A stretch of DNA of 48,358 nucleotides from Actinomycetes bacterium (GTDB lineage Bacteria; Actinomycetota; Actinomycetes; Actinomycetales; Microbacteriaceae): assembly GCA_023450335.1 (NCBI GenBank), contig JAEXHA010000180.1, forward strand, positions 1 through 48,358, given 5' to 3'. The notes beneath the pieces were generated by a model. The model was not told the DNA's origin and made no database searches. It saw nothing but the letters and a program-made list of their open reading frames with translations. The first letter of the stretch is position 1. Each line of letters begins with the position of its first letter. Both the position numbers and the translations under genes were made by a program. This document shows positions 31,214 to 40,259 of the stretch, one piece after another.

Positions 31214-32617
31214 TCATTTCAGATATGCCGCGAGGGAGTCGGCGAAAGCCGCCGGAGCGAACCCCGCCCCGCGCGCCTTGCCGAGGTCGAGCACCGACCA
31301 GCGCGGGCGCGGCGAAACCGGTCCCGCTGCTGCCGCGAAGTACTCGTCCGTACCCACTCCGGTGACACGTTCGGGGTCGTGTCCGGTGAGCGCGAACACG
31401 CGGCGGGCGATGGCCGCCCACGATTCGGGCTCGCCGTCGCCGGTCAGGTTGTACGTGCCGTAGGCAGCACCGGTGTCGAGCAGATGGCGGATGCCACGGG
31501 CCAGCTCGTCGGTGAAGGTCAACCGCCCGATCTGGTCGTCCACGACGGTCGGGTCGATGCCGCGCTCGGCCAGCGACGCCATCGTGCGGACGAAGTTGTG
31601 ACCCTCGCCGATCACCCAGGATGTGCGCACGATGTAGTGGCGCGGCACCGTCGCCACGATGGCGTCGCCGGCGGCCTTGGTCTGCCCGTAGACGCCGAGT
31701 GGACTGACCGGGTCGGTCTCGACGTAGGCGCGGTCGGCGGTGCCATCGAACACGTAGTCGCTCGAGACGTGCACGAGCGTGATGCCGTTCTCGGTCGCAA
31801 CCCGCGCGAGCGCGGCTACGGCGGTGACGTTCGTGGCCCACGCGCCGGCTCGTCCGTCCGGAGTTTCGGCCGTGTCGACGGCGGTATAGGCGGCAGCGTT
31901 GATGATCGTGCCGTAGTCGCGCCAGCGGCGGGCGGATGCCAGACCCCCACCGGTCAGGTCAAGGTCGGCCCGGCCGGCGAACTCGATCGACGGCACGCCG
32001 TCGTACTCCGCGCGCAGCGCCGTGCCCAGCTGTCCATCAGCACCGACCACGAGCGTCTTTCGCGGTGGCACCGGGGTCACGTCGGCCAATCGCGGGTGCG
32101 CGAGGTCTTTGTCCGAGATCTCGACCTGGTCGAGCGGAATCGGCCAGGCGATGGCCGCGGTCTCGTCGGCGAGGTTCAGAAACGAGTACTCGGCGTCGGG
32201 CGACCAGTGGTCGTTGACGAGGTAGGTGTACGCGGTGTCGGGTTCGAGGGTCTGGTAGGCGTTGCCGACACCGCGAGGCACGAAGATCGCGCGCGACGGA
32301 TCGATCTCGGTCGTGAAGACGGCCCCGAAGGTGGGTCCCTCCCGCAGGTCGACCCACGCGCCGAAGATGCGGCCGGTCGCCACCGACACCCACTTGTCCC
32401 ACGGTTCGGCATGGATGCCGCGGGTCGTGCCCACGGCGTCGTTGAACGAGATGTTGTTCTGCACCGGCCCGAAGTCGGGCAGGCCGACGGCGGCCATCTT
32501 CTCGCGCTGCCAGTTCTCCTTGAACCAGCCGCGATTGTCGCCGTGCACCGGCAGGTCCCAGACGACCAGACCGGGGATGCCGGTCTCGGTGGCCGCGAGA
32601 GCTTTGGAGAACTCCAC
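31214..32617 (-). CDS. rmlCD: Fused dTDP-4-dehydrorhamnose 3,5-epimerase / 4-reductase
   Basis: A 467-residue protein joining the last two steps of dTDP-L-rhamnose synthesis. Residues 1 to ~185 are an RmlC-like cupin (VWDLPVHGDNRGWFKE, TTRGIHAEPWDKWV with the conserved His, FVPRGVGNAYQ). Residues ~195-467 are an RmlD-like reductase with LVVGADGQLGTAL, SSDYVFDG and the catalytic Tyr/Lys of VYGQTKAAGD. The GTG start lies two bases after the rmlB stop; codons further upstream lie within rmlB. The fusion is a known actinobacterial arrangement. It works with RmlB and RmlA encoded nearby. The RmlC part is diverged from the stand-alone enzymes, so epimerase efficiency is less certain than the reductase call. 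Confidence 0.88.
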   Translation of the reverse strand: MEFSKALAATETGIPGLVVWDLPVHGDNRGWFKENWQREKMAAVGLPDFGPVQNNISFNDAVGTTRGIHAEPWDKWVSVATGRIFGAWVDLREGPTFGAVFTTEIDPSRAIFVPRGVGNAYQTLEPDTAYTYLVNDHWSPDAEYSFLNLADETAAIAWPIPLDQVEISDKDLAHPRLADVTPVPPRKTLVVGADGQLGTALRAEYDGVPSIEFAGRADLDLTGGGLASARRWRDYGTIINAAAYTAVDTAETPDGRAGAWATNVTAVAALARVATENGITLVHVSSDYVFDGTADRAYVETDPVSPLGVYGQTKAAGDAIVATVPRHYIVRTSWVIGEGHNFVRTMASLAERGIDPTVVDDQIGRLTFTDELARGIRHLLDTGAAYGTYNLTGDGEPESWAAIARRVFALTGHDPERVTGVGTDEYFAAAAGPVSPRPRWSVLDLGKARGAGFAPAAFADSLAAYLK

Positions 32618-32619
32618 CC

Positions 32620-33618
32620 TTACTGCCCCTTCGACGCGTAGAACGCCTCGACGCCGTCCTTGGCGGGGGCCCACCAGTCCGCGTGCGTCCGATACCAGTC
32701 GATGGTGGCGGCGAGCCCGGCTTCGAAGTCCTGGTAGGTGGGCTGCCAGCCGAGTTCATCGCGCAGCTTCGACCAGTCGATCGCGTAGCGCAGGTCGTGA
32801 CCGGCGCGGTCGGTGACGTGGTCGTAGGCGCCGGCATCCTGCCCCATGAGCTGCAGGATCAGCTCGACGACCGTCTTGTTGTTCTTCTCGCCGTCGGCGC
32901 CGATGAGGTACGTCTCGCCGGTGACACCGGCATCCAGGATTCTCAGGACAGCGGACGAATGGTCGTCGGCGTGGATCCAGTCGCGCACGTTCTCGCCGGC
33001 GCCGTACAGCTTGGGACGAATGCCGCGGATCACATTGGTGATCTGCCGCGGTATGAATTTCTCCACGTGCTGGTAGGGGCCGTAGTTGTTCGAGCAGTTG
33101 CTGATCGTTGCGCGCACTCCGAACGACCGCACCCACGCCCGCACCAGCAGGTCGGAGCCTGCCTTGGTCGACGAGTAGGGCGACGACGGGTTGTATGGGG
33201 TGGTCTCGGTGAACCGTTCGGGGTCGTCGAGCTCGAGGTCGCCGTAGACCTCGTCGGTCGAGATGTGATGCAGTCGCACGTCGTGTTTGCGGGCGGCTTC
33301 GAGCAGCGTGTACGTGCCGATGATGTTGGTGTCGAGAAACGGCCGCGGGTCGTGCAGCGAGTTGTCATTGTGCGACTCCGCGGCGTAATGCACGACGGCA
33401 TCCACGCGCGAGAACAATTCGTCGACCAGTTCGGCGTCGGCGATGTCGCCCTTCACGAATGTGAACCGGTTCTCGGGCAGGCCATCAAGCGAGGCGAGGT
33501 TGCCCGCGTAGGTGAGCTTGTCGAGCACCGTCACCTCGTGGTCGGTGTTCTCGAGCACGTGGTGTACGAAGTTTGACCCGATGAAACCGGCCCCACCGGT
33601 CACCAGCAGTTTCGTCAT
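32620..33618 (-). CDS. rmlB: dTDP-glucose 4,6-dehydratase
   Basis: A 332-residue extended SDR enzyme converting dTDP-glucose to the 4-keto-6-deoxy sugar. TGGAGFIGSNFVHHVL binds NAD, and HISTDEVYGDL carries the Asp-Glu pair needed for dehydration. YSSTKAGSD has the catalytic Tyr and Lys; NNYGPYQHVEKFIP is a further RmlB hallmark. The start at MTKLLVTGG has GGGAGGG about seven bases upstream; the longer frame has no ribosome site. First gene of rmlB-rmlCD-ugd. It is divergent from a serine protease gene across a 140-base gap. Confidence 0.94.
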   Translation of the reverse strand: MTKLLVTGGAGFIGSNFVHHVLENTDHEVTVLDKLTYAGNLASLDGLPENRFTFVKGDIADAELVDELFSRVDAVVHYAAESHNDNSLHDPRPFLDTNIIGTYTLLEAARKHDVRLHHISTDEVYGDLELDDPERFTETTPYNPSSPYSSTKAGSDLLVRAWVRSFGVRATISNCSNNYGPYQHVEKFIPRQITNVIRGIRPKLYGAGENVRDWIHADDHSSAVLRILDAGVTGETYLIGADGEKNNKTVVELILQLMGQDAGAYDHVTDRAGHDLRYAIDWSKLRDELGWQPTYQDFEAGLAATIDWYRTHADWWAPAKDGVEAFYASKGQ

Positions 33619-33681
33619 GGAAAACCCTCCCCAACTTGGATGCCGCGACCCATCCTTGCAGAGCACGCCGATATCGCGCGC

Positions 33682-33693
33682 TTCGGGCCCGAA
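33682..33693. promoter_or_regulatory. Perfect 12-bp palindrome TTCGGGCCCGAA
   Basis: An exact dyad in the 140-base gap between divergent rmlB and the serine protease gene, 64 bases from the rmlB start and 66 bases before the protease start. It could be an operator shared by both promoters or a small hairpin. I did not notice another copy in the window, and a GC-rich palindrome of this length can occur by chance. Confidence 0.3.
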
Positions 33694-33758
33694 ACCGGAG
33701 GCGGTGAAGCACGATCGGTGGGCGGTATCAGCGCGCCCCGTGTCGACCTCTCTGCAAC

Positions 33759-34844
33759 ATGGACACGAACACGAAGGGTGGGGCGCCCGCGCCCCTCACC
33801 GATCGCAAGCTGAGCGCGGGAATGGACATTCGCCGTCACGAACCGCCCGCTGCCGAGGCGGTAGTGGCCCGGTTCGACATCACCACCGACACCGATGCCA
33901 CCCCCGAGCTCACTCTCGATCGCACGGCCGACGGTCACTGGCGCTTCTCGGTGTCGGTCGCCCGGGGCCAGGCCGGCTCGATTGAGCGTGCGGCACCCGA
34001 ACTGGTCAAGGTCGACCTGCGCACCCTGATCAGAGAGGCCGCGCGCATGGATGAGCGCGAGCTGGCGCCGTCGATTCCGGTCGGTCTGGATGACGTCACG
34101 ATCCGTCCTCGCCTGTCGCGTGGCAAGCTGCGCCGGGGTGAATTGGGCCTTGAGCGCAAGGTGCGGCCGACCACGGTATTCGATCCCGATGGCCGGTCGA
34201 CGTACTACGACTCGAGCTATCCCTGGCGGTGCCTGGTGCGCATGACCAGGCCTTCTGGCTGGAGCGGCAGCGGCGTGCTCATCGGCCCTCGGCATGTGCT
34301 CACTGCGAGCCACTGCGTGGACTGGACCCCCGGGTGGCTTCGTGTCGACGTGCTCTATTCCAACGGATCCTCGCTGGCGAGTGCCCACGGCACGTGGGCA
34401 TACTTCACACGGCAGGTCACCGCCGCCAACTACAGCAGTACCAACATGGATGACGACTATGCGGTGATCGTGCTCGATCAGCGCCTCGGTGATCGCTACG
34501 GCTGGTTCGGCACCCGTACCTACAGTGATTCGTGGGACGGCGAAGTGCTGTCCTGGCGCAATCTCGGGTACCCGCAGGACTTCAGCTGGACGGGCGAGCT
34601 CGCCACCTATCAGCGCGACTTCGCGCTCGACGAGACGGACTACGACTCCGACAGCGGCAGGGTGCTCGAGAGCAGAACGTTCGACAACTGGCCGGGGCAG
34701 TCCGGCGGTCCTGTCTTCGGGTTCTGGGACGACGGACCCTATGTCGTGGGGGTCGTGTCGGGAGAGAGCAGTTCTGACAACTTCGTCGCCGGCGGCAGCG
34801 CGCTCACCGGCCTCGTGCGGCGAGCCCGCAACGAGCATCCCTGA
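33759..34844 (+). CDS. Trypsin-fold (V8/glutamyl endopeptidase-like) serine protease without signal peptide
   Basis: A 361-residue protein. Residues ~145-355 form a chymotrypsin-fold protease domain with the full triad: His in HVLTASHCVDW, Asp in MDDDYAVIVLDQRL and Ser in GQSGGPVFGFWDDG. The closest look is to S1B (V8-like) enzymes. Residues 1-140 are charged, have no hydrophobic signal segment, and end RGELGLERKVRPTTVFDPDG, resembling a pro-region. Export would need a non-classical route, or the enzyme stays inside. The ATG lacks a good ribosome site; a second ATG at 33822 is an alternative. It is the only plus-strand gene among minus-strand nucleotide-sugar genes, so it may be an insertion unrelated to glycan synthesis. 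Confidence 0.78.
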   Translation: MDTNTKGGAPAPLTDRKLSAGMDIRRHEPPAAEAVVARFDITTDTDATPELTLDRTADGHWRFSVSVARGQAGSIERAAPELVKVDLRTLIREAARMDERELAPSIPVGLDDVTIRPRLSRGKLRRGELGLERKVRPTTVFDPDGRSTYYDSSYPWRCLVRMTRPSGWSGSGVLIGPRHVLTASHCVDWTPGWLRVDVLYSNGSSLASAHGTWAYFTRQVTAANYSSTNMDDDYAVIVLDQRLGDRYGWFGTRTYSDSWDGEVLSWRNLGYPQDFSWTGELATYQRDFALDETDYDSDSGRVLESRTFDNWPGQSGGPVFGFWDDGPYVVGVVSGESSSDNFVAGGSALTGLVRRARNEHP

Positions 34845-34884
34845 GGTGCGAAAGACGCATCGCGCTTCGCCGCAAGAAACGGGA

Positions 34885-34916
34885 GGGAGAGGGCGGGTTG
34901 CTCAGCGCCCTCTCTC
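34885..34916 (-). terminator. Probable rmlA terminator
   Basis: On the minus strand GAGAGGGC and GCCCTCTC pair (extended to ten positions with one G-U) around a 12-base loop that includes the rmlA stop codon, followed by TCCCGTTTCTTG, a moderate T-rich tail. It sits between convergent rmlA and the protease gene, where an end signal is needed. Confidence 0.45.
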
Positions 34917-35771
34917 CAAGCACTCGAGCAGGTACGACCCGTACCCCGACTTGACGAGCTTCTCGGCGCGCACGCGCAGTTCGTCGTCGGTGAGGAACCC
35001 CTGCCGCCAGGCGACCTCTTCGGGCACCCCGATCGACATGCCGGTGCGGCGCTGCATGGTGCGCACATAGTCGGCGGCGTCGGTCATCTGATCGAACGTA
35101 CCGGTGTCGAGCCATGCGGTGCCGCGGGGGAGGATCTCCACGGCGAGCTTGCCCCGCTCGAGGTAGGCGCGGTTCACGTCGGTGATCTCGTATTCGCCGC
35201 GCGCCGACGGCTGCAGGTCGCGGGCGATGGCGACGACGTCGTTGTCATAGAAGTACAGGCCCGGCACGGCATAGTTGCTGCGCGGCACCGCAGGCTTCTC
35301 TTCGAGCGACACCGCCCGTCCGTCGCCGTCGAATTCGACCACACCGTACGCCTGTGGCTCAGCGACCCAGTAGGCGAACACGGCACCACCGTCGACGTCG
35401 GCATAGCGCTTGAGCTGCCGGCCCAGGCTCGGCCCGTACAGCAGGTTGTCACCGAGCACGAGGGCGACCTTGTCGTCGCCGATGAAGTCCGCCCCGATCG
35501 TGAACGCCTGCGCCAGACCGTCGGGCGAGGGCTGGGTCGCGAAGGTCAGCGACACCCCGAACTGTGATCCGTCGCCGAGCAGGTTCTCGAAGAAAGGACG
35601 GTCGTGGGGCGTGGTGATCACCAGGATGTCATCGATGCCTGCGAGCATCAGCGTCGACAACGGGTAGTAGACCATCGGCTTGTCGTACACCGGTATGAGC
35701 TGTTTCGACACTCCGAGCGTGATCGGGTGAAGCCGCGTCCCCGAACCGCCGGCAAGAATGATCCCCTTCAT
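34902..35771 (-). CDS. rmlA: Glucose-1-phosphate thymidylyltransferase
   Basis: A 289-residue nucleotidyltransferase making dTDP-glucose, the first step to dTDP-rhamnose. N-terminal MKGIILAGGSGTRLHP is the nucleotide-binding signature, followed by SKQLIPVYDKPMVYYPLS and LVLGDNLLYG; EYEITDVNRAYLERG is also typical. The ATG giving MKGIIL was preferred over one three codons earlier because AGGA lies at a proper distance and the product then matches the family start. It is separated from rmlB by the protease gene but reads in the same direction, 49 bases downstream of the LAGTG surface protein gene. Confidence 0.94.
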   Translation of the reverse strand: MKGIILAGGSGTRLHPITLGVSKQLIPVYDKPMVYYPLSTLMLAGIDDILVITTPHDRPFFENLLGDGSQFGVSLTFATQPSPDGLAQAFTIGADFIGDDKVALVLGDNLLYGPSLGRQLKRYADVDGGAVFAYWVAEPQAYGVVEFDGDGRAVSLEEKPAVPRSNYAVPGLYFYDNDVVAIARDLQPSARGEYEITDVNRAYLERGKLAVEILPRGTAWLDTGTFDQMTDAADYVRTMQRRTGMSIGVPEEVAWRQGFLTDDELRVRAEKLVKSGYGSYLLECLERGR

Positions 35772-35820
35772 GGGGTCCATCCTGGCAGACGACTATCTGA
35801 CCTCGGAGTGGTGCGGCTCG

Positions 35821-36357
35821 TCAGGGACGTCGACGGCGGGCAGCGATGACCGCGATCGCGCCGCCGGCGAGCAACACGAGCCCACCGCCGGCCCACAGAG
35901 CCAGGACACCGGCGTCGCCACCCGTGCCGGCCAGCGGTACGCCGTCTTCGACGATGGTGACCGACGAGATGCCCCCCGCCGACGAGGGCGACACGGCGGC
36001 GACGTTGTACACGCCGCTCGCGTTGTTCGGCAGCGTGATGCTGACGCCGTCGATTTGACCGGCGTCACCCGAGGTTGTGTTGTACGACCCGGTCGAGATG
36101 GCGAACTTCACGAACCCGAAGGTGGTATCGGCGCCGTTCTCGCCCGTGACGGTCACGGTCACCTGCTCCTCGGGGCCGAAGGTGTCTTCAGAACACGAGA
36201 AGACGACGGTTCCTCCCGGAGTCATCGTGGAGGGGTCGATCGAGCACGCGTCGGTCGGCGGGTAGATCGACGATGCCGATGCTGCCGAAGGCAGGCCTAG
36301 CGCTGCCGCGCCGATGAATACCGCGGCGATGGATGCCGTTCGCAGGCCTTTGCGCAT
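35821..36357 (-). CDS. Secreted cell-wall-anchored protein with LAGTG sorting signal
   Basis: A 178-residue surface protein of unknown function. It has a signal peptide (hydrophobic IAAVFIGAAALGLPSAASA). The mature part is Thr/Ser/Gly-rich and Ig-like, with PGGTVVFSCSEDTFGPEEQV and two cysteines that could form a disulfide (CSIDPS, FSCSE). The C-terminus is a sorting signal: LAGTG, a hydrophobic stretch of about 20 residues, then ARRRRP. LAxTG is the motif of actinobacterial class E sortases, so it is probably linked to peptidoglycan. The chosen ATG has GGAG upstream; an in-frame start 24 codons earlier lacks a signal-peptide layout. It sits between a DUF4012 gene and rmlA. Comparable small anchored proteins can be adhesins or glycan acceptors; the latter is speculation. 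Confidence 0.8.
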   Translation of the reverse strand: MRKGLRTASIAAVFIGAAALGLPSAASASSIYPPTDACSIDPSTMTPGGTVVFSCSEDTFGPEEQVTVTVTGENGADTTFGFVKFAISTGSYNTTSGDAGQIDGVSITLPNNASGVYNVAAVSPSSAGGISSVTIVEDGVPLAGTGGDAGVLALWAGGGLVLLAGGAIAVIAARRRRP

Positions 36358-36453
36358 GGATTTCGTCTCCGGGGAGCACACGCGAGGGCGTGTGAGCTCT
36401 GGTCCCATGCTAACGGCCACGCGCGGCAAGACAACCCGCAGCGTGGGCGCCGC

Positions 36454-38220
36454 TCATCGAGCGGCCGCGCTGCACGAGTCGGTGACCGATGTTTCGCCGA
36501 ACGCCGGGGTGAGGTCGGCGATGACGGACTCGGGCAGTGGCTGCGGCAGTTGGACGGTGACCGTCGCCGTCGAGGCGTCGCCGGGTGCGAGATCGGTGGA
36601 GTACTGCAGAACCTGATATTCGCCGTGCGGCCCGCCGCCGAAACCCGGTGCGTGCGTGACGGCCGTGTCCGTGAGAGTCGCCCCGACCGGCAGATAGATG
36701 TACGTCACGACGCGCAGGACGCCCTTGCGGACGCTGTACGACCCGCCCGCAATTGCTGCGGGAAGACTCTCTGCGGCATCGGCCGGTGCGTCGCTGCGCA
36801 GATCGACCGTCAACGTCGCCTCACCGTTTGCGCGGCATGTTATCTGGGGCTCGACGGCAAGGTAGGTTCCGAGCTTCGACCCCGTGCCGTCATTCAGATA
36901 CACGCCGAATCGCGCCGCGTTCGTGTCGCTCACCGGCAGATGTCCTGACAGGGTCGTCTCGGCGATGCGCGCTTGTTCGTCGGCATCACTGCTCCAGAGC
37001 AGAAGGCGCCGTTCATCGCCCGCCCGCGCCAACGCGCTGACAAGGGCCACCGGCTCAGCACGGCCGGCTGTGATCGCGGCGAACACCTCGGCTGCGGCGT
37101 TGGCGAACACCACGTTCTGTTGGACCGGATCGGGGTAGTCGAGGTACACCTGGTGCAGCAGGAAGTCGACGGCGTTCTCGGACGTGAGCGTCTCCCCGGT
37201 GGCGAGTTCGATCGACCCGGTCGCCTCGAGCAGATACGACAACGCGACGGGGTCGAGCGACACCACGCCGTCGGTGTCGACGTCGTGCTGCAGGCGCCAC
37301 ATCTCTCGTGCCAGAGGAGCGCCGACGGCGAAGTCGGGAACGATCGTCGTCCCCGAGAACCACACAGCCGGCCGCTTCTGGTACAGCGCCTGCAACTCAG
37401 GGTCGAGCGGCAGAACGGGGGTGTCGAAACGTGGCATCGCCGCGGTTCCCTGCCCCGCCAATGAGATGCGTCCGTCCGTGGCTGTGATGACGGCGGTCGC
37501 TCCCGGCATGCCGCCGAGTGAGCGCAGTTCGGCGTTGTTCTGGAAGAGGAGAAGCCAGCTGCGTGGCGACTCCGCGCCCAACATCGTCGGCAGAAGCGTC
37601 GAGGCGCGTTCGACCGCCGACGCCGCATCCGCGGCGCTCGCAAGCTGCTCACGCGTGCTTTCAACGCCGATGCGGGCGACCCCGAGGAGGGGCGCCGTGT
37701 CGATGGCCTCGAGCCGAGCGACCGCTGCCTCCAGCCCGGAGGCAGCTTCGGCGGCAGGGCCACGCAGCGTCTCGAATATCGACAGGTCGATGGCTCCGCC
37801 CTCGATGCGGAACGCATCCGGCGAGAACCTCGCGGCGATGTCAGAAAGCGGTGCCAGAACGGTGGCATCGAGTTCCGCCGCGACGGCCGATATCGTGCCG
37901 ACCGCATGAAGCTGCGGGCCGATCCACGGGAGGCGCTCAGCCATCGACCACACGGGGTCGCTTGTCATCTCACCCGCTGTGCGCGCGTGCGCACCCGCCG
38001 ATTGGATGCGGTTCTCCACGGATGCTGTGTCGTCGAGATCGGCGACGACGGCCGAGAGGTCAGCGCGTGCCTGCTGCAAGTGGGAGTAGGCGATCGCGCC
38101 GCGCACGCCGACCCAGATCGCGCTGAGGACGGCGACGATGAGCAGGCCGAGCAGCGCACCCACCACGATGCGGCCTGCGCGTCGCGTGGGAAAGAACGTT
38201 GATCCGGCTGCCACTGTCAC
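36454..38220 (-). CDS. DUF4012-domain membrane-anchored protein
   Basis: A 588-residue protein with one N-terminal membrane anchor (IVVGALLGLLIVAVLSAIWV, residues ~19-38) and a large extracytoplasmic part, matching the DUF4012 family by its pattern of helical region, LFQNNAELRSLGGMPGA and the C-terminal TYIYLPVGATL segment. The function of the family is not established, but members are frequent in actinobacterial exopolysaccharide loci. The NNAELR-GG region resembles that of proteins related to LytR-CpsA-Psr ligases by context only. The GTG start at the divergent promoter region with the CapD-type gene is supported by the membrane anchor following at once. Possible role in glycan export or attachment is inference. 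Confidence 0.82.
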   Translation of the reverse strand: MTVAAGSTFFPTRRAGRIVVGALLGLLIVAVLSAIWVGVRGAIAYSHLQQARADLSAVVADLDDTASVENRIQSAGAHARTAGEMTSDPVWSMAERLPWIGPQLHAVGTISAVAAELDATVLAPLSDIAARFSPDAFRIEGGAIDLSIFETLRGPAAEAASGLEAAVARLEAIDTAPLLGVARIGVESTREQLASAADAASAVERASTLLPTMLGAESPRSWLLLFQNNAELRSLGGMPGATAVITATDGRISLAGQGTAAMPRFDTPVLPLDPELQALYQKRPAVWFSGTTIVPDFAVGAPLAREMWRLQHDVDTDGVVSLDPVALSYLLEATGSIELATGETLTSENAVDFLLHQVYLDYPDPVQQNVVFANAAAEVFAAITAGRAEPVALVSALARAGDERRLLLWSSDADEQARIAETTLSGHLPVSDTNAARFGVYLNDGTGSKLGTYLAVEPQITCRANGEATLTVDLRSDAPADAAESLPAAIAGGSYSVRKGVLRVVTYIYLPVGATLTDTAVTHAPGFGGGPHGEYQVLQYSTDLAPGDASTATVTVQLPQPLPESVIADLTPAFGETSVTDSCSAAAR

Positions 38221-38390
38221 ACCCTAAACCGGCCCTGTGTGCAACTGCCGTATGTCGGACTTCATGACGTATCTCCTCCCGCGGGTGCCGCGAGGTGTGG
38301 CATCGTGGTGGTGCGCGGCAATGGAGGCGACGCATCGGCGCATCAGCTAGGCGTCGTCCTCGATGAACCGAATCCATGGGTGGTGGATAA

Positions 38391-40259
38391 GTGACGAAGA
38401 CGAAATGGATGAGTGGTGGGAGTCGTCCTGCGCGCATAACGAGCGTCGGCATCACGCAGTATCTCCTCGACGCGCTGGCATGGGTACTCGGATTCATCGT
38501 CGCCGAGGTCCTGAGATACGAGTTCAACTGGGCTGCCATCTCGTGGCTCGGCTTGTCCGGCGCAGTGCTCGTCATCGCGGCGGTGCAGTACTTCATCGGG
38601 CTCGGTTTCCACCTCTATCGGGGCCGCTACCCGTATGGCAGCTTCGAAGAAGTCCGTGCGCTCACCGGCACGGTCGTGACGACCGCGGCGATCCTCGTCA
38701 TCCCGCTTCTGCTGTCCGCTGCCGCATTGCGTGTGCCGCGGAGCACCATCTTCATCGCGACGCCGATCGTCCTCGTCCTCATGCTGAGCATTCGCTACGC
38801 CCGACGACTTCTGATCGAACGCAACCGCGCACCCCGGCAGGATGCCAAGCCCGTGCTCGTCTACGGCGCCGGCGAGGTGGGCGCACAGTTGGTTCGGGCA
38901 CTCGCGCACGACACCGAAGCGCGACACCGCGTGGTCGGCTTGCTCGATGACGACCCCGACAAGCGCAATCTCGCTGTGCGCCGAACGCGGGTGCTCGGCA
39001 CGCTGGAGGACCTGCCGCGCGTCGCCCGCGATACCGGTGCGAAGCGCGTCGTGGTGGCGATCGCACGGGCGGATGCCGAGCTGATGCGCCGCGTTCATGA
39101 CTTAGCCTCCGGCGTCGGCGTCAAAGTGAAGGTGCTGCCGCCGTTCAACGAGATCCTTGCGGACGCGAGCAAGACGAACAATCTGCGCGACATCTCCATC
39201 GAAGACCTCATCGGCCGTCAGCCTGTCGATACTGAGGTGGCGTCGATCGCGAGTTATCTCACGGGCAAACGCGTTCTGGTCACCGGCGCCGGTGGATCGA
39301 TCGGGTCAGAGCTATGCCGGCAGATCGCCCGATTCAACCCGGCGGAGCTGATCATGCTTGACCGGGATGAGACGGGCCTGCAAGCGGCCGAATTGATGAC
39401 TCTGGGGCACGGTCTGCTCGACGGGAACGAGGTCGTCCTCGCCGATATCCGCGAACCCGAGACGCTGAAGCGGCTCTTCGCCGAGCGTCGACCGGACGTC
39501 GTCTTCCACGCCGCCGCTCTCAAACATCTGCCCATGCTGGAGCAGTACCCCGATGAGGCGTGGAAGACGAATGTGCTGGGCAGCTTGAACGTGCTGCAAG
39601 CGGCATGGGCTGCCGGTACCACGACGTTCGTCAACGTGTCGACGGACAAGGCCGCGAACCCGACCAGTGTCCTCGGGCATTCCAAACGCTTGGCCGAGAA
39701 GCTCACGGCGTGGGCCGCCGAGGAGACGGGGATGCGCTACCTCTCCGTGCGGTTCGGCAATGTCATCGGCAGCCGGGGTTCGATGCTTCCCACGTTCCAA
39801 TCACTTATCGAACGGGGCGGTCCGTTGACCGTCACACACCCCGACATCACGCGGTACTTCATGACCATCCCCGAGGCGTGCCAGCTGGTCGTCCAGGCGG
39901 GCGGAATCGGCCGTGGCGGCGAAGTGCTCATTCTGGACATGGGGGAGCCGGTGCGGATCCTCGATATCGCACGGCGCATGATCGAGATGTCAGGCAAAGA
40001 AGTTGACATCGTCTTCACCGGCCTCCGCGAAGGCGAGAAGCTCCACGAAGAGTTGGTCGGTGAGCGAGAACTCGTCGATCGCCCCTTCCACCCCAAGATC
40101 TCTCATGCGACGGTCGAGTCGATCAGCCCAGACCGCCTCGATATCACGGGCTGGCGAGACCGCATGTCCGCGAGGCCACGGATCAACGACACGACGGCCA
40201 TTCCGCGGCCGGAGCACCCGCAGTCATCCCCAAAGACGACGACGGAGGCGACCCGTTGA
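38391..40259 (+). CDS. Membrane nucleotide-sugar 4,6-dehydratase (CapD/WbpM/PglF type)
   Basis: A 622-residue enzyme expected to convert UDP-GlcNAc into the UDP-4-keto-6-deoxy sugar. Residues ~20-150 hold four membrane helices. Then comes a Rossmann-like domain with VLVYGAGEVGAQLVRAL, and from ~285 the SDR dehydratase domain with VLVTGAGGSIGSELCRQI, AALKHLPMLEQYP, NVSTDKAANPTSVLGHSKRL and FGNVIGSRGSMLP. As usual in this family, the normal Tyr of YxxxK is replaced (LGHSK). GTG start behind GGTGGATAA. Its stop overlaps the TTG of the aminotransferase gene. It starts a plus-strand glycan operon and catalyses its first nucleotide-sugar step. Confidence 0.92.
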   Translation: MTKTKWMSGGSRPARITSVGITQYLLDALAWVLGFIVAEVLRYEFNWAAISWLGLSGAVLVIAAVQYFIGLGFHLYRGRYPYGSFEEVRALTGTVVTTAAILVIPLLLSAAALRVPRSTIFIATPIVLVLMLSIRYARRLLIERNRAPRQDAKPVLVYGAGEVGAQLVRALAHDTEARHRVVGLLDDDPDKRNLAVRRTRVLGTLEDLPRVARDTGAKRVVVAIARADAELMRRVHDLASGVGVKVKVLPPFNEILADASKTNNLRDISIEDLIGRQPVDTEVASIASYLTGKRVLVTGAGGSIGSELCRQIARFNPAELIMLDRDETGLQAAELMTLGHGLLDGNEVVLADIREPETLKRLFAERRPDVVFHAAALKHLPMLEQYPDEAWKTNVLGSLNVLQAAWAAGTTTFVNVSTDKAANPTSVLGHSKRLAEKLTAWAAEETGMRYLSVRFGNVIGSRGSMLPTFQSLIERGGPLTVTHPDITRYFMTIPEACQLVVQAGGIGRGGEVLILDMGEPVRILDIARRMIEMSGKEVDIVFTGLREGEKLHEELVGERELVDRPFHPKISHATVESISPDRLDITGWRDRMSARPRINDTTAIPRPEHPQSSPKTTTEATR

